From Auriscalpium vulgare (lineage: Eukaryota; Basidiomycota; Agaricomycetes; Russulales; Auriscalpiaceae): a stretch of DNA of 64,000 nucleotides. Of the stretch, positions 32,531 through 42,790 are shown one piece after another. The notes beneath the pieces are model-generated. The model was not told the origin of the DNA. It worked only from the letters and a program-made list of their open reading frames with translations, and did not search any database. Where the stretch lies: the NCBI GenBank assembly GCA_019915015.1, contig JAHBBC010000010.1, positions 310,001-374,000 on the forward strand, given 5' to 3'. The position numbers and the translations under genes were made by a program. Each line of letters begins with the position of its first letter. Within the stretch, counting starts at the first letter, position 1.

Positions 32531-33754
32531 CGATTCGACGACGATCGAGAGTTGCAAGCTCGGGACGAGGGTTGATGGGTAGTTGAGATCTAACGTACAA
32601 GCGGTCCGTGAGCGAGATTCAGTGCGCTAGAGCCTCCCGACGACTTACGATGCGGCGAGATCGTGATGGTACGATGCTGAAGGCGAGCCTCGAGGAAGCG
32701 TGAGGGCAAAGACTCACACGCGCACGTCGCCTTCCCGCGCACGCCGCACCGTGACCGCCTTTCCGAGTCGACGCCGTCTTGCCCTACAGCCGCCTGCCTC
32801 TCTCCACAGCGGGGCGAGGCAATGTCGAGGTGAACTCATGCCCACCACTGTGTCGTCGACTTGTTCTGCTGGCACCCGGCCAATCACGCGGCCCCCGATA
32901 GATTGAATCCCTGTCGAAACGCATCTGCGAAGCACCGCCATGAACTACGCTGTGTCCCACCCAACCTGCGTTGCATCCGCCTTAGACCGACCATCGGTGT
33001 TGCGTGTTCAATGTCCGCAACCTGCTCTCCTCACCGCGCTCAAGCTTCGCGCGCGCGTCTCCCATCTGCGGCAGGGGCCTGACGCGAGCGTCGGGAGGGC
33101 GAGAGGCGTCGTAACGTGGAGGATAGCCGCTGAGAAAGGCGAGGTGCGTACCTGTCTCCATCGCTGCTCGAGTTCTTCTTTCTGACTTCTCGGGTCTCAG
33201 TCTCGACTCTCGAGGTCGTGTTGGTTGAGCTACGTCCACAGGAGGGTCGCCGCACGACGTAGGGATTTAGCCGCGAGAGCCCTTGTCGCATGCGCGCAGC
33301 AGCTTCTCGGTCTGGGCTTCAGAGTTGGTTGAAAACGTCGGTGCGCCTTCTGGCTACAGCTCGTTCCTTGCGGCTCACGAAGGACACACTTCGGCGATCG
33401 GCACCAAGGCAAGAAGAGCAAACGGTGCACACATCGTATCTTACACCACGGTGAATGACGGACGCTCCAAGCTAGGCGAGTTCGAGTCGTCGATAGCCTG
33501 TCGACTCGCTCGCGCCATAGTCGCGCGTCCGCTCATCGCCGTCCGTAGAGTTGAGCCTCTGGGATGCCAGGCGATATGTTGCTGTGTTCGGTGTAGGGAT
33601 GTATCGGTGCCGGTGAGCTGCCGTCGGTGTGTGTACTCGAGCTCACGATCAGTCACGTCGAGTAGAGTGCCTCGGCAAGGTTGGTTTTGCAAGCCAGCCG
33701 CCTGCTGCCTGATGTCCTGCATGCATACTCCTCCCACTGCGCCCTCTTCTACTT
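32531..33754. other. Upstream region of the NLR-like gene; no confident gene
   Basis: GC-rich sequence with overlapping short frames on both strands and no domain I recognise. It presumably holds the NLR promoter. Confidence 0.35.
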
Positions 33755-33761
33755 CCATCAC
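33755..33761. repeat. Left 7-bp target duplication (CCATCAC) of copy A
   Basis: CCATCAC occurs immediately left of 33762 and again at 34731-34737, flanking the 969-bp element. Confidence 0.75.
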
Positions 33762-33989
33762 GAGGGACTTCAGTTGGCGGAATACATTTGGCGTGTCAAT
33801 TGACACAAACCAAATACATTCGGCCCTGTGTCTGAGCGCAGTCAGTGGTCGTACATGATAGCTGCGTACATGCGAGCACAATGCATTGGTCATGCCAAAT
33901 GCATTGGTCGTGCCAGATGCGTTGGTCGTGCCAAATGCATTGGTCGTGCACAATGCAATAGGCATTGAACGAGTCATCAAAATAAGACA

Positions 33990-34064
33990 GCAAGTGGGAA
34001 TCGAACCAAGAGCACGAGAGATATGAGTCTCATATTCTACCGCTAAGCATAACCACTTCGGCAC
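33990..34064 (-). ncRNA. tRNA-like sequence in copy A (minus)
   Basis: On the minus strand there is an exact B-box (GGTTCGATTCC) and, 45 bases upstream, an A-box-like TGGTTATGCTTAGCGG. An ATATGAG-A-CTCATAT palindrome occupies the anticodon-arm position. Acceptor ends do not pair well, so it is tRNA-derived rather than a working tRNA gene. Confidence 0.5.
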
Positions 34065-34452
34065 AGAGCAGATACTACTTTGTAGAACGCATAGAATATA
34101 TTCAGTATTTACGGTCCGTATACAACAATTTCTCGAAAATTGTCCAAGTCGTGCATGCTATCACCTGATCTGCCAGTTGCTGCACCAGCAGGTCTAGCAC
34201 AGCTACAAAGTATTCTATGTTGGATTGATATTGATGGAGCACTCTTTGTTGGCAGATAGCTGCTGCAAAGAACGGAAGCCGGGTTCACGCAGGCAAATGC
34301 AGCTGGCGCGGGCAAATGCATCTGGCGCGGGCAAATGCATCGGGCGCGGGCAAATGCATCTGGATGAAGGTGAGGGCTCTTGTGGGATAACAGCGTATGT
34401 GGGAAGGTCTGCTTGAGGTGGATATGGCTAATTGAAAGTCTCACATAATATC

Positions 34453-34533
34453 TGCCCAGTGGCTAACCGGTTACTGCGTCTCGAAGTCATTTGCATGACG
34501 TGTGTCGTGGGTTCGAATCCCGCTCTTTGCACA
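34453..34533 (+). ncRNA. tRNA-like sequence in copy A (plus)
   Basis: Exact A-box TGGCTAACCGG (34460-34470) and exact B-box GGTTCGAATCC (34510-34520), with a pairing T-stem GTGGG/CCCGC. The acceptor halves do not pair. Probably a tRNA-derived polymerase III promoter. Confidence 0.5.
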
Positions 34534-34737
34534 TATTTTGCGATCACGTGGGTGAGAGCCAAATGCATTGATCACGGCCAAATGCATTGATCGCGGACAA
34601 ATGCATTAGCCCACTGCTTCGCACCTAGTGTCTGTTGCTGGTAAATGGGCTTGTGTGTGTTGACACGACGTAATGTATTTGGTTTGTGTCAAAACACAGG
34701 TGCAATGCATTGCGCCAACTGAATATCTACCCATCAC

Positions 34738-35270
34738 ATCGGACATACGCTGCTGTCCAAGCGAGAAGAGAAGACGGCCGAATTCCATCGTCCTGGTATC
34801 GATCAGGTCGTGACTGGTGAGCTGCTCTTCATACCTACCTTGCGCTAGCTTACCGTCATCTCAGCTCATCCTCCTTTCTCCACCCTCCTATCCCGTCGTC
34901 TCTTCATTTCCCCGCTGCCCGTGCACAACATAACGCCCACCTCGTTCCCCATGTCGATCCTTGGCCGCTGTCGACCTCCGCCCGCGATGTACTCACCTGC
35001 CTCTGCGATGTAAAAATGATATTTACGCCAATCCGGTAAGACGCTTCTCACCTCACCTCACCTCGCACCGTGGTTTTGAAAGTTTGGACTCTAACTGTTT
35101 CGTTTTGCATAGCGTGCTCGAAATCGCGCGCTCGGCGGCCCGTATCATACAAGCCCACCCGCCGCGCAAACTCTACCGCCTTCAGCGCCACCTGCGCTCA
35201 ACACGTCGCTCTTTTCCTAGACCCTGGCGCCCCGTATGTTGACGGCCTCAGCCTCGAACGACTCGTCTGC
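34738..35270. other. 533-bp spacer between the two 969-bp elements
   Basis: Unique sequence with a CT-rich tract near 34860-34930. Nothing recognised. Confidence 0.4.
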
Positions 35271-35505
35271 GCGCAGTGAGGGACTTCAGTTGGCGGAATA
35301 CATTTGGCGTGTCAATTGACACAAACCAAATACATTCGGCCCTGTGTCTGAGCGCAGTCAGTGGTCGTACATGATAGCTGCGTACATGCGAGCACAATGC
35401 ATTGGTCATGCCAAATGCATTGGTCGTGCCAGATGCGTTGGTCGTGCCAAATGCATTGGTCGTGCACAATGCAATAGGCATTGAACGAGTCATCAAAATA
35501 AGACA

Positions 35506-35580
35506 GCAAGTGGGAATCGAACCAAGAGCACGAGAGATATGAGTCTCATATTCTACCGCTAAGCATAACCACTTCGGCAC
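35506..35580 (-). ncRNA. tRNA-like sequence in copy B (minus)
   Basis: Same sequence as 33990-34064, with the exact B-box GGTTCGATTCC. Confidence 0.5.
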
Positions 35581-35968
35581 AGAGCAGATACTACTTTGTA
35601 GAACGCATAGAATATATTCAGTATTTACGGTCCGTATACAACAATTTCTCGAAAATTGTCCAAGTCGTGCATGCTATCACCTGATCTGCCAGTTGCTGCA
35701 CCAGCAGGTCTAGCACAGCTACAAAGTATTCTATGTTGGATTGATATTGATGGAGCACTCTTTGTTGGCAGATAGCTGCTGCAAAGAACGGAAGCCGGGT
35801 TCACGCAGGCAAATGCAGCTGGCGCGGGCAAATGCATCTGGCGCGGGCAAATGCATCGGGCGCGGGCAAATGCATCTGGATGAAGGTGAGGGCTCTTGTG
35901 GGATAACAGCGTATGTGGGAAGGTCTGCTTGAGGTGGATATGGCTAATTGAAAGTCTCACATAATATC

Positions 35969-36049
35969 TGCCCAGTGGCTAACCGGTTACTGCGTCTCGA
36001 AGTCATTTGCATGACGTGTGTCGTGGGTTCGAATCCCGCTCTTTGCACA
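35969..36049 (+). ncRNA. tRNA-like sequence in copy B (plus)
   Basis: Same sequence as 34453-34533, with A-box at 35976-35986 and B-box at 36026-36036. Confidence 0.5.
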
Positions 36050-36253
36050 TATTTTGCGATCACGTGGGTGAGAGCCAAATGCATTGATCACGGCCAAATG
36101 CATTGATCGCGGACAAATGCATTAGCCCACTGCTTCGCACCTAGTGTCTGTTGCTGGTAAATGGGCTTGTGTGTGTTGACACGACGTAATGTATTTGGTT
36201 TGTGTCAAAACACAGGTGCAATGCATTGCGCCAACTGAATATCTACGCGCAGT

Positions 36254-39200
36254 CGCGGTACACTGCGCGGCTAGTGCGCCTCCGGGCATCTGGACTCCCG
36301 TCTCGCGCCGCCGTGACGCTATGAATGGGATGCAAGCAGCGAGGACCCTGCCGGTGAAGACTAGTAGCTGGCGTGACCGAGCAGGATGACCACTGCCCGC
36401 TGGAGAGCTACGCCCGGCGATGACTTTGATGCGTAAGCATCCGTTTTCTTTTATGATCTATGCTGAACAGGTCCGTGCACAGGATGTGGATATGCTTGCA
36501 AACATTCGTTCTGGAAGGAATCGGATGCGAAGAAACGCGTTCGCAAGTGGCGAGAAGCTGGGAGTCGGAGGACTAGTTGTGGGGCGCCGCGGAAGCCAAA
36601 AGTAAGTTTTTATTAAATACGATACTGTATCGTGTACACGTAGCCATATATACAACACTCGAAATGAGACCCGATCGTGATAAGTAGTACCAGGACGATC
36701 CCAGAACATGCGAAGAAGGGGGCCCACCAAAGATGCAGCAAAGACGGAGGTTGTGGGGAGGGGATGATATCAAGGCGGCGTCCGGGGACGACGAACACGC
36801 GAGATCCGTCGCTAGGCTTTGTCGTTTCAGCAGGTTGCGGGCGCCGGGGAGTCCTAACCTGTCTGTCGAGTTTGAGCTTGAGGCCGTGTTGTGAGCCCCG
36901 AAGCGCGCATGCCCTCGAACGACCTGGTGATTCCGAAGGCAGCGCACCTTCTCCACATCTTGAGAATTCGCTTGCGCGTGTACAGTATGCATGCTCTGGA
37001 CGGAAATTGTGAGTGGATACAGTGTGCCCAGCTCAGAGGGACTCACGACGTGGAGAGCCGACTGGGCGCTGATCTTTACGCACTGCTGCAGATGGCCGTT
37101 ATGAACGCCATTCGACATCTTCGGTCTGCCCGAGCTGTACAATGGCGGCGTGAGCCTGGTCTTGATGCCTGTTGCGCATGATGGTGTACGAGGGTCTGCG
37201 AGTGTGGCGAACGCAGCGGGCTCACAGCAAGGCCGGGCTGCTTGAAGACGAGGAGCAAGCGATTGCGTGAGCGAAAAGGGCCAGCCGCCATTGGCATGGC
37301 GGCCATGCAGGTTCCTTTCGTCACCTCAACCAACCTCACCGTTGCTCAGCGCTCAACCGACACGCGTGTACATCGATGCCAGAACAACTCCAAAGCCGAC
37401 GAATTGCGCAGAATACAAGGGATCTAAGAGAAGCAACGCAGCCACGATCTGGTGTTGCACTTGCAGGGACCGCACACCCACTCGACTCGGAGCGGCGGCG
37501 TGGCCAGCCCCAGTTACAAGGCACGTCGGCATTCATATTGCGCGGTGATGCCAGCTGATCAGACCCCGGCTGTAGGCTGATATCCTAGTGCACAGACGGC
37601 GCCGACGGTCGTAGCACCAACGCTCCGTTATATCCTCTTCTGCGCACCGGACCCATCGCTCCCCGTGCGCGTGATCCTTGCATCTGTCTGTCCACTCCGT
37701 CGTCTCGCCGTGTGCTTCGCTGACCCGTCACCCGGCCTGTCGCCGTCTTTCAGGCATTCTCAACGAATGCAGTTGCCATTGACACCGCGCGCTCTCACTC
37801 GCCAGCGTATGAAGAAACGCACAACAGACGATATTCGAAGAGTACGCATTTGCTGCATGGGGAGGCAGTTTGGCCTCACGAAGCCAAACAACGTCGGTGC
37901 TGATGTCACTGTCAGTCCTCTGCTCACCACACCGACACGCGCCTATACATCGATGCCAGGACAAGTCCAGGACAGACGAATCGCAACAGACGCAGGTCCG
38001 GGGACGGGATCGACGGTGGACGGCCAGCTGCTCCGGCGGCGACTCAGGAGCTTGAAGAGGCGCACCGCACAGAAGAGTATCGCAAGTGCTGCCTTGGCGG
38101 GTTGTTCGGTCGGTGCGTTCACGATATCTGACCTTCTGGGAAGATCAGGCTATAACACTCGTTCTAGGCCAGCCCCGTCTTCTCGTGCTCGCTCTTCTAC
38201 CCGTGAGGTGCGTTGACTGACTGACTCGCAGCAGATCCACAAGGCCGAAGATTCCACTTGGGGAGAAGCACCTCAATGTCAATCACGTCGCATGCCATGT
38301 CGGTGAGAAACATGTCGACCGCTAAGTTCTCCAAGCAGTTTAGTGCCCGTTGCTCCGGCCTCAAGACCGCGATGCAGAACTTCCGCTTGACCCCGCAAGT
38401 CGTCTTCGATGCCGTCAAGACTATTCTACGCTCAACGCAAGTATCTCCCTTCTTCGAGAGCACAACTCATCTCCTGCGACGATCGTGCATGCACGGCCCC
38501 TCGTCCACCATCTCAGGCGCCGCTAATCATAACACCCTCCGCGTCATGATTGGGACAGCTCCCGTCGAGCTGGAGGTAGGCATTTATTCATCCAATGTCG
38601 TCTATAATTCTTACCTCATGGCTATGTAGGCGCCGTTCTCGTCGCCTCATCGGCATCGGTCGTGTTCGACCGCATGCTTGTCGTCCTCAGATGCAATCAC
38701 CGGCTTGCAAATCCGCTCAGCACTACCCGTAGACACAAACTCCTCATAGCCCAGGACGAGTCGTTGTGAGTGCGCTCAGCGTCTGTGAACGACACCTCGC
38801 TGACGCTCGCCCTCAGTGCTGCTGATGAAGACACCTAGGCCAAGAAGCTTCCGGCGCCGAAAGGGACAGCAAGCCGTGCTTGCAGCGTTTCTCGCAGGCA
38901 GCATGGCCCTCCAGCAAACGTGACCCCGACGTCTCTCGTACGCCCTTCCTTGTCTTGCCATCGAGCTGCGCTGACGCGCGCTTTCAGATGCTGTCACAGT
39001 ATACGTTTACTGCACCAGTCGCGCGATCGCTCGTTTGCACGCCGCTCGCCAAGCCACCGGAAATGATTCAGATGCAGCATGCACGCACTTACCGAGCAGG
39101 GCCACCGGCGCGCGCATGCAAGCATTCGCGGGGGAACGACCACGCGAAACGCGCCGAGGATATCACGTTCGAGACCGCACGGTGGCTGCCTTGCCACTGG

Positions 39201-40073
39201 CGCGATAACTTACAAGTCGCGGGCCGGCCCATCATCCTTCAGTGCCCTCACTTGCGCCGTCGATGAAGACCCTGACGCGCGCGCAGCGAAAAGAACTGCA
39301 CGAAGGCTGCACACAGCACCGCGATCCGCCCGTCGCGGCCATTGCACGACGGATACTTATATCTAGAGCCGAATGTTGTACTAACAGGGGCCGCTGTCGA
39401 TGGCATCCGCGCACAGGATCTCGCAAACCCGACTTCTATTTCTCCCCAAATCCGAGTACCGACAAATTTGCGGTGCTGTTGTTGCTCTGCCTCTTCCAGC
39501 CAGTCCACGCGGGGTCATTTCGGACGACGACAAGTATTGCCCCCACTACTATCGTCTTTCTTTCTCTAGCCCCCTGGCCCTGAGCTCCTTCGACCGCATC
39601 AGCGGCCTTCGCGCCCCAGATGTGAGTTCCAGAGCTGTGACGCTTGTACGGATCACTGATTGATCAAACAGCTCTTGGATGGTAACATCGACTGCATATG
39701 AGCGCTGCACTGCGCCTCCCGCCACTAGTCGCTCCCAAACCACCGCCTGTCCCATTCGAGTTATTCTCGTGCTTTTTCCAAGGCCACGCGTGTCCATATC
39801 ATCAACGTTGGTCGTCTGAAAGCACAACCCATGACTGTAACTGCTGACGCCGCAGCGCCGACGCACAGACCTTGTTGAGAACAGGTATATGGGCGCCATC
39901 CATTTCATAGATATAATACGTGTCAACTGACGATGTCTTCCTAGTATCCCCACGCTCCCCTGGTCAGACCACATCTTGTCTGTCGTCTTTCGTGACAACG
40001 CTATCCGGTATGTTGTTCGCTTGTCCATGAATGGCTAGCGAGTTGAGCTATTGCCAGTCCCATCATCCTCGAC
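36254..40073. other. 3.8 kb without a confident gene
   Basis: Many short overlapping frames on both strands but no recognised domain. A partial duplication links about 37340-37400 and 37920-37985: both read CCGACACGCG, then ATCGATGCCAG, then a GACGAAT word. Possibly fragments of decayed genes. The last few hundred bases are the upstream region of the gene at 40074. Confidence 0.3.
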
Positions 40074-41397
40074 ATGTTTAAATCCAAGGCTCTCGACCTC
40101 GACCCTATCTTCGCACTGTGGAAGGAACCGCCGCGCTTCCTAGGCAAGTCGAGCAAGGACTTGCGGGTCGAGACGTGGCTTGTGCAGATCAAGACCGGAT
40201 GTCGCGCGCGCGCGATCCCGAGGGCGTACTGGCACGAGGTCGGAGAACGGTTCCTCGGAGGCAAAGCTCGCAAGCGATTTGGCGAGCTGAAGAAGGTGAT
40301 GCAGATCATGCACGGGGGGAAGTATCGCTGGGACTGGAAGAAATTCAAGGTTGCTATGATAAACATGGGATGTGAGGCCGCCCGTGCATGTTACATCGCG
40401 CATGTGACGACTAATTGAAACCCGCTGACTTCAGGGAACATTGGCGACCGGGAGACGGACAAGGTGGTCGTTGAGCGCGACTCGTCGGGGCTCTGGAAGA
40501 TCATCGGGATCAAGGGCAAGGATACGGCAGAGAAATCGCCCGAAGGCACAAAGGTGAAGAAGACATCAGCGGTTCACCAACCCCAGAGAAATAGCGCAAA
40601 TGTAGAACAGAATAAAGTCCTTCGTAGTCGATCGGTCGAAGACTCGCGACTATCGGTAAAGCGCGGGTGGCTGCTGAAGACGGTGTCGACAAAGTCGACG
40701 AGCGCCCCCGATCCCGGCCCGTCGCGCTCAGGATTCTGGCACTTCAAATCGCCATCAACCTCCTCTCTGAAGACTCCAAGGGTTGGAGGTAAGCATCTCT
40801 TCCTCGCAAGCTCTACGCGCTCCTCATACCGGTATCCCCCCAGTTGCTAGGGAGGAAGTGAGGGCGCCCATATGGCTTGTCAGAGTCTGCGCCGCATTTG
40901 AGCCGCTCCCGGCGCCCGCGAAAGTCATGTCGACGCTCGCTGCCATCCTGATCACGATCGGCGGCGCGGCGTCCAATCCCGCTATCGCGTTAGTTGATGG
41001 AGGCATCACCAATATTGCGGGGGCAGTCGCGTCGGCGGTGGGCAACTTGCTCAAGATCGCGGTGGACAATACTTCGGTGGATGAGAGCGGCGGTAAGCGA
41101 GTTGATTGCGCTGGAGGAGGCAGGTCGCGACCGACGTGTCGAAGTTTGAGGTGTCACGTATCCCGTCATTCCCTCAGTGTTCTGTGAGTCCCCTCGGTGT
41201 GATCTTTACTACGGATGGCTCACCGATTATTCCGCGTACCTCAGAGTCTCCTCCCAGCAATACGTGCCGCACCCTACTACACATGGTTCGAATGGTTGAC
41301 GAAACGGGAGGGAGAACGCGCTTGGGCCGGGTATCCGCTGACGATCGTGAAGTGGTGGTACGGGACTTGGTGGACATGTACAGCCGCTCGTTTTTGA
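40074..41397 (+). CDS. Conserved Agaricomycete protein of unknown function
   Basis: The ATG is at 40074 (MFKSKALDLDPIFALWKEPP). Introns 40372-40434 and 40789-40843, one near 41095-41179 and one near 41187-41259 all restore frame. The N-terminal half matches a pattern I know from many Agaricomycete hypothetical proteins: W..P......SSKD.RV..WL..IK.GC, YWHEVG, then GGKYRWDWKKFKVAMINMG. A Lys/Ser-rich linker follows, then an Ala/Gly-rich segment (PAKVMSTLAAILITIGGAAS, about 40915-41080) that may be membrane-associated. The end is Trp-rich (YYTWFEWLTKREGERAW, KWWYGTWW) with the stop at 41397. Function is unknown; the gene appears intact. Confidence 0.65.
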
Positions 41398-42171
41398 ATA
41401 TGAAGCGGGGACGATGCAATTGCACGCGAGAGTTTGTCTGTATAAGTCTATCTATCTCTTAATGATATGCTGTTGACTGACTCCACTTTGTCTGTTCCCA
41501 AGACAGAGACGACCTCGTCCACCGATCCATCTCACGGTGTGAGTTCCATGCCGTCGGTCGCGAATGAAGTGTTGTCTGAAGGATCCTAGTTGTGATCTCA
41601 GCGCAAGCGCGGGAGTTGGATCTCGTCGATGAGTTGCGCATAAAGTCGAAGGGGGTGTATTGCTGGACGCTGACGACGGGGTGAAGGATTTGGTGGCAGG
41701 CCCGGCTTGCAATTGCAGTCCGCAGCCGCAATTCTAATCCTTTCTAATCAGATTACCGGCTACATTTCAACAACCCGCCCGGGTCTCCGCATCCTCAGTG
41801 GACTTGTCGAGTCAACCATTCATCCAGGCTTTCGGACAACTATTCGCCGCCGTTTTCCTCGTACAAGCAACGCGTGCAAACACCGCTTTGTCCCTCACAA
41901 CTATACCTGAGCTCTGCGACTGCGACTTTCCTTCTTATCGTCACTCTCCCACTGCCAGTGCTCGCCTCAATATCGCGCTCACACGCTCATCGTAACCACC
42001 CAGCTTTACGCCTTTACGCAAGCGCAGCTGGACATCGTGCGGCGCTCGCAAAATCAAGCGTGTTCTTTTATCTATGCTACCATCTAGGTGTGTAGCCCCA
42101 GAATCCAGCGATAACCTGCCCTGCTCACCTGACTACGTATTTTGTTCAGAACAATCGAGGACGATCCTCAC
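41398..42171. other. Intergenic stretch, nothing recognised
   Basis: Only short frames. TTTTGTTCAG before 42152 could be a splice acceptor for an upstream exon of the F-box gene. Confidence 0.35.
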
Positions 42172-42474
42172 ATGGCTTTCTTCCCTCTGGAGCTCCAGGT
42201 CACCGTCGTAGAGTGGGTGTATAGGCACTCGCAGTCTCAGTTGGATATCGACTACACCACCCTCCGTGCATGTGCCCTCGTGTGTAGGGCATGGAGGCCC
42301 ATCGCGCAACGCCTCCTCTTCCGCCGCGTACCACGCCAAATGTGGCACACGGATGAATCTCGTCCCTACGTCTCGCTGCTAGTAGGCATTCTCCGCACCC
42401 GCCCGCACCTCGCCGCGCATGTCCGCTCCATCTACCTCGCCCCGTCGAAGGTTGCGATGCGTGAAGAGGGGTGA
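42172..42474 (+). pseudogene. F-box protein gene, 5' fragment
   Basis: The ATG is at 42172 (MAFFPLELQVTVVEWVYRHS). An F-box-like segment follows: LPLEL..VVEW, then RACALVCRAWRPIAQRLLFRRV, typical of Agaricomycete F-box proteins that recruit targets to SCF ubiquitin ligases. After SIYLAPSKVAMREEG the frame ends at TGA (42472-42474), where the adjoining sequence is the gag region of a minus-strand retroelement. The leucine-rich C-terminal part is missing. Truncation by that retroelement is inferred from the abutment. Confidence 0.6.
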
Positions 42475-42768
42475 GAGTCGATAGCGGTGGCAGAGGCGAA
42501 AGAGATCGCAGAGGCGTAGAAAATCCGCCGGGAACGTGGAAGTCGAAGTCGAAGTCAGGGTCGGCGTCGTGCTGAGTACCTGAAGGTTCGGGGAGAACGT
42601 CGTTGGTTACCTCGTCTTCGGAAGCTTCGTCGGAATGCGGGTCGTCAGCGGCGGGGTAGACGACGTGGGACCGACAAATTTCGTCGGCGAGGGTGGCGGA
42701 GCGAAGTTGATAGCGAGAGACGAAAGGCGAAGTTGCTTCGGAAGGCTTTGGAGGAATGGTGACAGAAA

Positions 42769-42786
42769 CCCTCGCGGTGGGCTCCA
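42769..42786 (-). promoter_or_regulatory. Retroelement primer binding site
   Basis: Minus-strand TGGAGCCCACCGCGAGGG lies four bases after the LTR end. TGG pairs with a tRNA CCA terminus, followed by 15 bases of T-arm/acceptor complement. I cannot name the tRNA. One base differs in the copy at 23914-23931. Confidence 0.65.
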
Positions 42787-42790
42787 AAAG

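Larger units (their letters stand above)
33762..34730. mobile_element. 969-bp inverted-repeat element, copy A
   Basis: Starts GAGGGACTTCAGTTGGCGG; the reverse complement of its end reads GTAGATATTCAGTTGGCGC. Imperfect inverted repeats of about 60 bp share TTCAGTTGGCG and TTGACACAAACCAAATACAT. Flanked by CCATCAC. It contains two opposed tRNA-like modules and three clusters of CAAATGCAT iterons (about 33890-33955, 34290-34365, 34555-34610). No transposase, so it is non-autonomous. Copy B is the same length and appears identical over the parts compared. Confidence 0.8.
35278..36246. mobile_element. 969-bp inverted-repeat element, copy B
   Basis: Same orientation and length as copy A, offset by 1516 bp. 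It has its own 7-bp flanking duplication GCGCAGT (35271-35277 and 36247-36253). Different target words at the two copies show two insertions, not one tandem duplication. No difference from copy A was noticed, so at least one insertion is recent. Confidence 0.8.

Noticed and set aside
34109..34444. 111-codon minus frame, identical at 35625-35960
   Set aside because: It lies within the non-autonomous 969-bp element across iteron clusters; Cys/His/Pro composition follows the repeats, so it is probably not a protein.
33990..34533. Functional tRNA genes
   Set aside because: A/B boxes are excellent but the acceptor stems do not pair and no proper anticodon loop can be drawn.
33762..34730. Element ends placed at CAGTTGGCG...CGCCAACTG
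   Set aside because: Both copies share nine further bases on each side, and the 7-bp target duplications lie outside those, so the real ends are GAGGGACTT and AATATCTAC.
36573..37142. 189-codon minus-strand frame
   Set aside because: No recognisable domain, Ser-rich composition and overlap with equally open plus frames; left as unassigned.
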